Of a DNA stretch of 64,000 nucleotides, positions 39,291 to 46,954 are shown in pieces (positions within the stretch are counted from its first letter, which is position 1; every line of letters starts with the position of its first letter). The translations under genes were made by a program, and so were the position numbers. This DNA comes from JABDBL01 sp963845445 (GTDB lineage: Bacteria; Cyanobacteriota; Vampirovibrionia; Obscuribacterales; Obscuribacteraceae): assembly GCA_963845445.1 (NCBI GenBank), contig CAWJSE010000003.1, forward strand, positions 124,001 to 188,000. The letters are read 5' to 3'. A model generated the notes under the pieces. That model was not told the DNA's origin and made no database searches. It saw only the letters and a program-made list of their open reading frames with translations.

Positions 39291-39538
39291 GCACCGCTCG
39301 GGATGGCAGCCCGCCATCAGATGGAAAAATGTTATATCCCTCGCCACCATTTGGCACCATTGACAGGATAAAAGTTGTTGGTACCACCCGCTCAGGCAGT
39401 CCTGGCGGGCATCCAGTTGATATATAGTCTCGCCGGCATTTCGATATCCTTTTATCCGCATCAAAGATATTGATTGAGTGATTCGTCAGATGGAATATAA
39501 TTACTCATCATATAACGCTAATCAATGGGGTTTCTTGC

Positions 39539-40177
39539 ATGTATACCGCTGCCGATTGGGCAACTATTTTAGCCGCACTAATCAATCAGTATTCTGCTGC
39601 CATTTTTATTGCCTTCTGCGTGTTTGGTATTGTAGCTATGATTTCTAGACCGAAAAGCAAAAACATCGTTCTGAAGTACGGAGAGGGACAACTTGCAGCA
39701 ACTCAAGGCACCCAGGAGCAGAGTATTGATACTTCCACAAAACTCCTGGTTGATAACAGTGTTTTTACAACTTATGGTATTAAAGTTAAACCTGAAATCG
39801 AAAAATTTATAGCAAATCGTGCCTCCAATATAACCCCAGAAGAAGTATGGATAAGGTTCGGTGTTGTTGGTATCATGTCATCCAATTTTTTTCGAGCTTA
39901 TATTTTTATGTATGGCAGTCAGCTCCATTTTTTAGATGATTTAAACAGAGCCTTCATGATGCCCAAAGAGACAGTAAAAGAAAAATACTTTGACCCAGCG
40001 GCAAACGCTTCCCCTGATTTTTACATTAGTAAAGACGGGTTCGATAATTGGCTCAACCACTTACTTGCAAATGAATTTGTTACGGCTAAAGACGAAAATA
40101 TAACCATTGCACCAATCGGGACAGAATTTCTTGCTTTTTTGGTGAACAATAGACTTAATCTAAATAATCAGCATTAA
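39539..40177 (+). CDS. Membrane-anchored protein before SIR2-like gene
   Basis: 212 aa. One N-terminal transmembrane helix (YSAAIFIAFCVFGIVAMI), then a soluble domain of about 170 residues (KPEIEKFIANRASNITPEEVW, FIMYGSQLHFLDDLNRAF). No known domain. It ends 58 bp before a truncated SIR2-like gene on the same strand. Membrane protein plus SIR2 effector is a layout found in some phage-defence systems, which makes a defence role possible but unproven. Confidence 0.55.
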   Translation: MYTAADWATILAALINQYSAAIFIAFCVFGIVAMISRPKSKNIVLKYGEGQLAATQGTQEQSIDTSTKLLVDNSVFTTYGIKVKPEIEKFIANRASNITPEEVWIRFGVVGIMSSNFFRAYIFMYGSQLHFLDDLNRAFMMPKETVKEKYFDPAANASPDFYISKDGFDNWLNHLLANEFVTAKDENITIAPIGTEFLAFLVNNRLNLNNQH

Positions 40178-40235
40178 CACTTACTGCGTTCCCCTATAAT
40201 TTTATAGTAATTTGACCAATCATAGGAATTAGCTA

Positions 40236-40562
40236 TTGCTTGAAAGAGAGCCAATATTAGTTTTTTTAGGCGCCGGGGCAAGTATTGCTGCCGGCATACC
40301 TTCAACGGCGGCATTAACCAAAGGGGTAGCGTCGTTACAGGTTATTGCCAGTAAGGCAAAGGACGTTATACTGCGTAATGGTTATTACGGTCCTGCTCTT
40401 AGTGTTGACCAAAACAAACCAGAATTCATTGCTCAAATGATCATGCGTGGGCTACAAACAAAGCTTGAAGCGCCGAACTTTGAGCATATCCTAGCAGCAA
40501 TGGAAGATCTTCGGTTAAAAACCTGGGGGCTAGCGAATTCTAATATTACTGCCAGGACTTAG
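40236..40562 (+). pseudogene. SIR2-like NAD-binding protein, truncated
   Basis: From a TTG with AGGA upstream. ILVFLGAGASIAAGIPSTAA is the N-terminal NAD-binding motif of SIR2-like effectors, followed by NFEHILAAMEDL. At base 40511 the sequence switches into a segment duplicated at 44249, giving a short foreign tail (LRLKTWGLANSNITART). Only about 90 residues of SIR2 remain; the catalytic Asn/His part is lost. It was probably an abortive-infection NADase gene. Confidence 0.7.
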
Positions 40563-40648
40563 ATGACCATCAAATGGTTAATATCCTTATTGATCCTTTA
40601 TGATCATAATTTTCTATTTCGGCTAGCAGAGTAGGCTCGTCTCATTAG
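40511..40648. repeat. Duplicated segment, copy 1
   Basis: About 138 bp matching 44249-44386 with only a few mismatches; starts TCGGTTAAAAACCTGGGGGC. Its last part is the minus-strand C-terminal code of an AbiEii-like gene. It truncates the SIR2-like gene, so it marks a recombination joint. Confidence 0.85.
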
Positions 40649-40939
40649 AGCCGGATGCCTTTGGATGGTTTCTATCATACTGTGGTTTCTAGTTAATAAG
40701 CTCGGCTTTATCTCACCTTCCTCGCGTAGCAGAGATATGAACTCCACCTCGTTCTGTCGCAAAGGAAAGAGCGGCAATAACAGACTTTTACACTCAGCAA
40801 CTAGATTAGCAGCAAAAGCATCATCGTCTTTTTTGGCAGGCAGACTCTTTGTTCGCAATACAGGAATCAGTTTCTGTTTGAGGTAAAACAGTGTTGCATA
40901 AAAATCATTCTGTATTACAACACAACCCCTAACAAACAT
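40604..40939 (-). pseudogene. AbiEii-type nucleotidyltransferase C-terminal relic 2
   Basis: 111 codons. After a short N-part (NDFYATLFYLKQKLIP) comes LRQNEVEFISLLREEGEIK, then PSLLTRNHSMIETIQRHPAL and RRAYSASRNRKL, the typical AbiEii C-terminal tail. It lacks the GG..S and DxD nucleotidyltransferase motifs, so it is inactive as such. The longest of three relics. Confidence 0.65.
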
Positions 40940-40950
40940 GAATTCCCTAT

Positions 40951-42099
40951 TTATTTGTTGCCGTTGCTATAGAGGCGGAAGATAGTATTTTTGTCTCGCG
41001 CAGACAAACCGGACAAATAAATGCTTCCACATGCCCACATTATGTCATTTGCGTTTGGTGAATGTCCACATAGCCCAAGAGCGTGGCCTACTTCATGCAG
41101 GCATGTTTCCCGAGCCTCCGTGTCATTAATCGGTACCATGCCGACGGCAGTAATTCTATTTGGTCTCATGGTGAAAATTGTTATAGTTGCATGTTGAATA
41201 CCCGTTATTCCGTTTGAACGCTCAAAGTCAGGGTACACCCAAGTCTTACCGGGTTCAGATGAGGACTTATCTGGATCACGCTGCCAGTTGCACACAATGT
41301 CCGCATCATCTTTGTGGGATGTTTCAGTCCATGATAATTTAGCTCCGCTAGTGGCCGTCCACTCATTGAAAGCATTGACAAGCATAGTCCGGTACTCGGG
41401 GCGATAATATTGAATAGCAGTACCAGATTCAAAAAATACTTTAAGCGGCATTTTGTTGCTTGGCCAGCGGGAAGCTAGTTTCTTTTCTATAAGAAGGTCA
41501 AAATAGTCGAGTGATGTTTTGTTACCTGATTCAAAGGTATCTTCATGAATGTTTTTGAAGGTCTGAAGTTGGTTTTTGGCGGTGGCTATCAGCGAAGAGT
41601 CCGCTGTTTTGGAATCAATAACTTTTTGTAGCCATATCCGGGACTCCTTAATATTGCCTAAATAAGCATAAGAAATACTTATATGTAAAATAATCTGGGC
41701 ATTATCAGGCTCGATTGCCAGTGCTTGCTTATAATGTACTATTGCTTCTTCGTTGTTTCCCAGGCACCCGCATGTAAAAGCCAAACTGGATTGAGTGTCA
41801 ACCGAGTTTGGACATAATTTGCATGCTTGTTCCAAAACCATGCGAGCCTTTGCATAATCTCGATTCTGGAGTAAATCTGCTCCTTGATTATCGAGTCTAA
41901 CAAATTCTTTCATCTGCGTTTGAGACAAATTTGCCTGTGCTTTTCCTGATGGCTTTTCTTGAGCAATTACTGTTGGTGTAACACTGAACACCGCGGTAGT
42001 AAGCAAAAAAAATATTAGTTTAGATAATTTTTGATGTTTTGCAGGCATAATTGTTTCTTTAAAAGCCGCTGGGAACAATATGAAAATTGTATCTAGCAC
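40951..42099 (-). CDS. Exported TPR protein with matrixin-like zinc protease domain
   Basis: 382 aa from the first ATG; the ATG at 42045 (MPAKHQKLSKL) fits the signal peptide (LIFFLLTTAVFSVTPTVIA) better. Three or so TPR repeats (AKARMVLEQACKLCPN, EAIVHYKQALAIEPDN) are followed by a metalloprotease domain ending in HEVGHALGLCGHS, the HExxHxxGxxH zinc site, and a Met-turn NDIMWACG. Matrixin/M10-like. Probably secreted, possibly acting on proteins outside the cell. It is isolated in the element. Start uncertain, domains clear. Confidence 0.85.
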   Translation of the reverse strand: MLDTIFILFPAAFKETIMPAKHQKLSKLIFFLLTTAVFSVTPTVIAQEKPSGKAQANLSQTQMKEFVRLDNQGADLLQNRDYAKARMVLEQACKLCPNSVDTQSSLAFTCGCLGNNEEAIVHYKQALAIEPDNAQIILHISISYAYLGNIKESRIWLQKVIDSKTADSSLIATAKNQLQTFKNIHEDTFESGNKTSLDYFDLLIEKKLASRWPSNKMPLKVFFESGTAIQYYRPEYRTMLVNAFNEWTATSGAKLSWTETSHKDDADIVCNWQRDPDKSSSEPGKTWVYPDFERSNGITGIQHATITIFTMRPNRITAVGMVPINDTEARETCLHEVGHALGLCGHSPNANDIMWACGSIYLSGLSARDKNTIFRLYSNGNK

Positions 42100-42525
42100 G
42101 TAATGATATTCCCATTAACATATTCAATTAAACTTGAGTGGGATTGAGCTATATTGCTTGGCGCGTCACTCAAGATAGTAGATTATTCAAATCGAAAGGT
42201 GATGGACGATGACACATGAGCGTTTTACATGGAACGCTTGCCATATAACTGGCCAGCGTTCATCATGGATCGTGAATATGGCAATCCGTTATCGAGCTTT
42301 TGAGATAAGTTGTCCGAATCTGGCGGCAAAAGATCTGGAACTTGTTTAACAGCTTGTGCCAGAGCTGCAAATAACAGATATCCGCTCCTTGTCAATGACT
42401 TTGAGACACATTAAAAAATAAATAGGAGTCTAAGGTTGGCATTACAAGTAGTGGCACCAGATCAGAAAAAGATAGAAAAGCTACAAAAAATAAGCTTCCC
42501 CCCTGGGCAGAAATTGTAGCCTCGC

Positions 42526-43545
42526 CTAAGCCACGGCAAGTGCCAGGCCGCTTTGCGGTGGCTGCGCCAGCACATTGCCTTGGCTTGTCGGCTCGGCTGT
42601 TTTGCCTTTATCGGGGGCAACCTCTTTAGGGCGGTTAATCCACACTTCTTTTGCTAGTTCTTTCTTTTTCGGACTACCTAAAACAAATCGGTTAGGGTTA
42701 TTATCGTAAACAGACAACATTACATTTTGCCTCAACAATAGCTTGTCATCAGCTCGCCCGTGATGAACATCATTAGGTGTCAATAACTCTAAACCGCTGT
42801 GATGATGCTCATTGTTGTACCAAGGAAAAAATTCTCGACAAAAATCTTTGGCTTCTTCTAAGGACTTAAATCTATCAGGAAAATTCTGGTGGTACTTCAA
42901 TGTCTTGAATTGACTCTCTGAATAGGGATTGTCATTGCTTACCCGTGGTCTGCTAAAAGATTTGTTCATGCCAAGATCAATAAATAATTGCCCTAAAGTA
43001 GATGACTTCATTGGCGAACCACGATCTGAATGTATAGTAATTATTTCTGGATTTACTTTCTGTCTATCAACTATTTCGCTAATAAATTTCTTTGCTATCT
43101 CACCTGATTCTCTTTCAGCTACATGCCAGCCAACTACATAACGACTAAAAATATCTAAAACAACATAAAGATAGTAATAGCTCCATTTAACGGGACCTCT
43201 TAATTTAGTAATATCCCAGCTCCATACTTGATTAGGAGCAATGGCAAGCAATTCTGGCTTGGCGTATTGATGTCGCTTGTGTCCACGTCTGCGCTCTTGT
43301 GTTGCTCCTTCTGCTCTTAAAATACGATACATAGTAGAAATAGAACAAAAATATGTGCCTTCATCAAGCAAAGTGGCATATGTCTCTGTAGGCGATTTGT
43401 CCACAAACCTTTCACTATTTAGTATAGCCAAAACATTATCTCGCTCAGCCTGACTTAATCTGCGATGAGACACCCTTCTTGGTCTATCAGTTTTGTCAGG
43501 CTTAACTTTTAGCTGCCTGTAAAAAGAAGCTGTGGATATACTCAA
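42526..43545 (-). CDS. IS3-family OrfB transposase (copy 3)
   Basis: 339 codons, the same product as copy 2 with the complete DDE core. As in copy 2, the open frame extends upstream into the OrfA overlap for the -1 fusion. Confidence 0.9.
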   Translation of the reverse strand: MSISTASFYRQLKVKPDKTDRPRRVSHRRLSQAERDNVLAILNSERFVDKSPTETYATLLDEGTYFCSISTMYRILRAEGATQERRRGHKRHQYAKPELLAIAPNQVWSWDITKLRGPVKWSYYYLYVVLDIFSRYVVGWHVAERESGEIAKKFISEIVDRQKVNPEIITIHSDRGSPMKSSTLGQLFIDLGMNKSFSRPRVSNDNPYSESQFKTLKYHQNFPDRFKSLEEAKDFCREFFPWYNNEHHHSGLELLTPNDVHHGRADDKLLLRQNVMLSVYDNNPNRFVLGSPKKKELAKEVWINRPKEVAPDKGKTAEPTSQGNVLAQPPQSGLALAVA

Positions 43546-43592
43546 TGCCTTACAAGCATTGGTAATACCAGTAATAGGTATAAGATCTTTTA

Positions 43593-44045
43593 CTAATTCC
43601 GTTCTTTTTGCTCTGGAATCTCGATCCCTAGCGCCACTGCTAGTTTTTTTTGCACATCAATAATTGTTTTCGCCACCTGTAAATCTTTTTCCAACTTCGC
43701 TACTTTTTTTGTTAGCTGACCAATCTTTTCCTCTTTGTAATCCCTTGTCTGCTTACGACCAGCTTTCTTTGACGATAAATCACCGCTCTTTGCTTGCCTG
43801 CGCCAACGAGTAATATGTGATGAATAAAGCCCTTGCTTGCGCAAATATCCCCCAACTTCACCAGCCGATAATTCTTTTAATTCATCTAAAACTTTTTGTT
43901 TGTACTTAGCTGTGAACCGCCTGCACTCTGCCCTAACCTTTACTTCATTTCCTGGATCTTCATCACCCTCATATCCATTACTACCTGGATCAAAAATAGT
44001 CACAGAAGACTTTCCCATACCTTTTTCTCTTTCTTTTACTGCCAT
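43593..44045 (-). CDS. IS3-family OrfA (copy 3)
   Basis: 150 aa, the same product as copies 1 and 2 (HTH plus leucine-rich coiled coil), with the AGGAG ribosome site before the ATG. Confidence 0.9.
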   Translation of the reverse strand: MAVKEREKGMGKSSVTIFDPGSNGYEGDEDPGNEVKVRAECRRFTAKYKQKVLDELKELSAGEVGGYLRKQGLYSSHITRWRRQAKSGDLSSKKAGRKQTRDYKEEKIGQLTKKVAKLEKDLQVAKTIIDVQKKLAVALGIEIPEQKERN

Positions 44046-44164
44046 CAATAGACTCCTATTTCCTAGTATAAACTGTCTCATTTATCATAGAAAATTTGGG
44101 ATCAGAAATGACACTTGAGGTAGTCCAGAAGTAGTCCGGCGGAAACAATGATCCTTGAAATATG

Positions 44165-44206
44165 CCTGCCCGGTAAGACTCGAACCTACGACCTCTTGGT
44201 TCGAAG
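44165..44206 (-). repeat. tRNA-Arg(UCG) 3' half
   Basis: The minus strand gives anticodon loop CTTCGAA (UCG), stem CCAAG, a GTAGG TTCGAGT CTTAC T arm and a CGGGCAG acceptor strand. The 5' side of the anticodon stem does not pair, and no D arm is present. A relic attachment site, not a working tRNA. Confidence 0.7.
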
Positions 44207-44248
44207 CTTGGAGATGAGATGAAGAACCAAATCGCCGGCCACATGTCG

Positions 44249-44386
44249 TCGGTTAAAAACCTGGGGGCTAGCGAATTCTAATATTACTGCCAGGACTTAC
44301 ATGACCATCAAATGGTTAATATCCTTATTGATCCTTTATGATCATAATTTTCGATTTCGGCTAGCAGAATAGGCTCGTCTCAGTAG
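44249..44386. repeat. Duplicated segment, copy 2
   Basis: Matches 40511-40648. It includes the end of an AbiEii-like C-terminal code on the minus strand (third relic, RRAYSASRNRKL). The match stops abruptly at about 44386, shortly before the intact AbiE genes. Confidence 0.85.
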
Positions 44387-44552
44387 AACAATGGCGGCTG
44401 CAATTTAAAAGGGTGGGCTCCGCGGATCACCCTTTCTCTATTGGCACAAAACTCTCCAAATATTTGTCCATTGAGGCTTTTACCTGCTTTTTTCTATCCC
44501 ACTTGTATGCTAGTAGTGTTGCAATTCGCTACTTTTAGCATATAATTGGGGT

Positions 44553-45371
44553 ATGAAAACCCTGGAGCAATACCTAGACGATCAGCTAGCCGGTGGCCGC
44601 CTGTACTTCATCAAGAATGAGGCAATGAGCGCACTTGGCATCACTGCTGATGCGTTCAAGTCGGCATCCGCCCGGCTGATGAAGAAGAACCGTCTGATTA
44701 GTCCCTGGCGAGGGTTCTACCTGATTCTTCGTCCAGAGGATCGGTCCAGCGGGGCACCAGATCCGGTGCTTTGGATCGATCTTTTAATGAAGTATCTTAA
44801 ACTGGACTACCGGATATCGCTATTGAGAGCAGCGGCGTTCCACGGATCGTCGCATCAAGTGGCAATGGTGATTCAAGTGATGGTCTCTAAGCAGATAAGG
44901 GATTTTGAACTTGGTCGACACCGGATTCAGTTTATCTACTTGAGACCATCAGCTTTTAGCAAAACGAATCAGCCGGACTGGCTGCAACAGCTCAAAAGTG
45001 AAACCGGGTATGCCAAAGTTGCAGGCATTGAATTGACGCTGCTCGACTCGGCGCGGTATTTTCACAAGGCTGGTGGCATAAACAGTGTCGCTCAAGTTGT
45101 CCATGACCTGGGCGACAAGGCGGACGTGCGTAAGTTAGTCAAAGCGGCGGACTGCTACGAAAACTCTTCTGTGCGGCGACTGGGGTACTTACTTCAGCAT
45201 TTCGGTCACGATAAACAAGCAAAAGCACTTTTGCCATTTGTGAAAAAGGCAAAGTCGATGAAGGACTTAGACCCGTCAGTCACGCCGATCAGCGAGGACT
45301 TGCCGTGTATGTCTGAGCTTGATTCTGTCTGGATGTTGCGCGTGAACACCTCAGTGGAGATTGACGAATGA
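44553..45371 (+). CDS. abiEi: AbiEi antitoxin of type IV toxin-antitoxin system
   Basis: 272 aa. The N-terminal winged helix (YFIKNEAMSALGITADAF, ARLMKKNRLISPWRGFYLI) binds the promoter in known AbiEi proteins. The C-terminal part (GIELTLLDSARYFHKAGGIN) is the AbiEi_4-like domain needed to counter the toxin. Its stop overlaps the next start as ATGA, the usual AbiE arrangement. AbiE systems block phage growth by a cytotoxic nucleotidyltransferase held in check by AbiEi. Confidence 0.88.
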   Translation: MKTLEQYLDDQLAGGRLYFIKNEAMSALGITADAFKSASARLMKKNRLISPWRGFYLILRPEDRSSGAPDPVLWIDLLMKYLKLDYRISLLRAAAFHGSSHQVAMVIQVMVSKQIRDFELGRHRIQFIYLRPSAFSKTNQPDWLQQLKSETGYAKVAGIELTLLDSARYFHKAGGINSVAQVVHDLGDKADVRKLVKAADCYENSSVRRLGYLLQHFGHDKQAKALLPFVKKAKSMKDLDPSVTPISEDLPCMSELDSVWMLRVNTSVEIDE

Positions 45372-46231
45372 TCCCCAGTACCTTTATTCAAGCGTGGCGT
45401 AAAACAGCCCCGTGGACGGACTCAAGACAAGTCGAACAGGATCTAATTATTTGTCGCGCTTTGTGTGATCTTTTCAGTTCTTCTAAGCTATCCGGCAAGA
45501 TTGCCTTTCGTGGTGGCACTGCCATTAATAAGCTATTGTTTAAAAAGCCGCTTCGGTACTCGGAAGATCTCGACCTGGTGCAGACGCAGGCGGAGCCGAT
45601 TGGTGAGACCGTTAACGCAATTCGTGATGCGCTGTCATGGCTGGGAGACTTCAATTGGAAGCCAGCAAGCCATTCGATGCACCTGTTTTACAAATTCAAT
45701 CCTGAGGCTGCGCCTGATACCACGCTGAAGGTGAAGATTGAGATCAATACCCGTGAGCATAAGCACTATTTTCCGCTCAAGAACTATCCGTTCGACCTGA
45801 ACAGCGACTGGCATAGGGCAAAGGTCGACATTGTGTCATTTGAACCAGAGGAATTGTTCGGCACCAAACTCAGGGCTTTGTTGCAGAGGCGGAAAAATCG
45901 GGACCTATTCGATTTGAATCAAGGATTGAAACACCTGCCTCTGGACCGCGACAAACTGATGGACTGCTTTCATCACTACCTCGGCTTGCAAGAGCAGGCA
46001 ATCAGCCGAGCCGTTGCCGAGCAACGGATGCTGGAAAAGTTTCAACAAAGCCTGACAGAGGACATTGCGCCACTTCTGCCGGCTGGTATTACTTTCACTG
46101 ATGATGAGGCGCTGGCTGCCTTCGGTTTAGTTTGGAACGAGCTGATAACAAGTATCGCCGGAGACGCCTGGAAACTCTCGGAAAAGGTAATAGAGGATTT
46201 ACGCAAAAAAAGACCGAATCTGCTTCGCTAA
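45368..46231 (+). CDS. abiEii: AbiEii nucleotidyltransferase toxin
   Basis: 287 aa. FRGGTAINKLLF (Gly 49-50) and RYSEDLDLV (Asp 67 and 69) are the GG..S / DxD active-site motifs. KVKIEINTREH and LFGTKLRALLQRRKNRDLFDL are the family's third and fourth motifs. The AbiEii family transfers nucleotides onto targets such as tRNA ends, stopping growth. Translationally coupled to abiEi (4-nt overlap). It looks complete and distinct in sequence from the three C-terminal relics nearby. Confidence 0.9.
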   Translation: MIPSTFIQAWRKTAPWTDSRQVEQDLIICRALCDLFSSSKLSGKIAFRGGTAINKLLFKKPLRYSEDLDLVQTQAEPIGETVNAIRDALSWLGDFNWKPASHSMHLFYKFNPEAAPDTTLKVKIEINTREHKHYFPLKNYPFDLNSDWHRAKVDIVSFEPEELFGTKLRALLQRRKNRDLFDLNQGLKHLPLDRDKLMDCFHHYLGLQEQAISRAVAEQRMLEKFQQSLTEDIAPLLPAGITFTDDEALAAFGLVWNELITSIAGDAWKLSEKVIEDLRKKRPNLLR

Positions 46232-46295
46232 TCGGGTATGGCTGTGACTGTCGTTACGCCAGCAAGAATCTCGATACCCCAAGAATGACTCCAAC

Positions 46296-46326
46296 CAAAT
46301 TGTGGCGACAGTGTAGCCACAATTTG
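46296..46326. other. 11-bp inverted repeat after abiEii
   Basis: CAAATTGTGGC and GCCACAATTTG around a 9-nt loop, 65 bp after the abiEii stop. A stable hairpin without a T run; possibly transcript protection. Confidence 0.5.
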
Positions 46327-46442
46327 CCTGTCCGGAAAAATCTCGGTAAATTTGACTATGCGAGCTGGAGAGTGTGTTACCTCGGACTATTTTTAACCAA
46401 ATGCCTCCAAAGCGTGGGCACACCACTTAAGTCAAGTAAGAT

Positions 46443-46471
46443 AGCGGTTTTCGGAAGATGACCGCTTTTTT
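46443..46471 (+). terminator. Rho-independent terminator after abiE
   Basis: AGCGGT ... ACCGCT arms followed by a run of T. It could end the abiEi-abiEii transcript. Confidence 0.6.
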
Positions 46472-46484
46472 ATTGGGGTAGGCA

Positions 46485-46515
46485 TATCACGCCGGTGATA
46501 TGCCGGTGATATGTT
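46485..46515. promoter_or_regulatory. 11-bp-spaced repeats with inverted half-site
   Basis: GCCGGTGATAT occurs at 46493 and 46504 (11-bp period), preceded by CATATCAC, its inverted half. The 11-bp pairing is like the arm sites at the element ends, and tRNA 3' halves lie just to the right. It may be a relic arm site of another integrase. Confidence 0.45.
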
Positions 46516-46709
46516 TTTAAAACAATAAGGGTAAAGTAAGGAAAAGATTGGAAAGCACCGACTTGAGAAGGTCGAAGTTTGATAAATACATCAAAATTGC
46601 AAAATTGACTTCCGCTTGCCAGTTAATGGGCTTTTCATATAGTATTTTTATACAAATCGCTTGTTAACTGGTATGAATTTCCAAGAATTTTGTTACTGCC
46701 AGGCCATCG

Positions 46710-46751
46710 TTTACACCGAAGGGGCTGGGGGTTCGAGCCCCTCACCGCCCA
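46710..46751 (+). repeat. tRNA-Val(UAC) 3' half
   Basis: Anticodon loop TTTACAC (UAC), then T arm GGGGG TTCGAGC CCCTC and acceptor ACCGCCC with A. No 5' half to the left. A relic att site. Confidence 0.7.
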
Positions 46752-46844
46752 AGCTTTTCGGGGATCGGACGAAAATCATATGCTACTAGCCTGCTACCTT
46801 GGAAAGAAAAGTAGAGATAATTAGATAGACGTAGAGAAATATAT

Positions 46845-46870
46845 TTTTGATATCACCTGTGATATCAAAA
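46845..46870. promoter_or_regulatory. Perfect 12-bp palindrome
   Basis: TTTTGATATCAC and GTGATATCAAAA around CT. It shares GATATCAC/GTGATATC with the repeats at 46485, 350 bp away. It may be an operator or recombinase site. Confidence 0.45.
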
Positions 46871-46896
46871 CTGACTCGCAAGCTTAGATCCATTCT

Positions 46897-46938
46897 CTAC
46901 GAACCATGAGGTCGGAGGTTCGAGTCCTCCCGGGCAGG
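46897..46938 (+). repeat. tRNA-Arg(ACG) 3' half
   Basis: Anticodon loop CTACGAA (ACG), stem CCATG, T arm GGAGG TTCGAGT CCTCC, acceptor CGGGCAG. The 5' stem side does not pair. It lies directly left of the IS481-family element. Confidence 0.7.
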
Positions 46939-46954
46939 GTTATTCAACCCTGGT

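Larger units (their letters stand above)
42383..44100 (-). mobile_element. IS3-family element, copy 3
   Basis: 1,718 bp, inverted relative to copies 1 and 2. On its own strand GAT precedes the left end and follows the right end, a clean 3-bp target duplication. Same ends and same two intact ORFs as copy 2. Confidence 0.9.

Noticed and set aside
42210..42350. 46-codon ORF beside IS3 copy 3 (MTHERFTWNACHITG start)
   Set aside because: Weak ribosome site and no known family; probably a gene end left by rearrangement.
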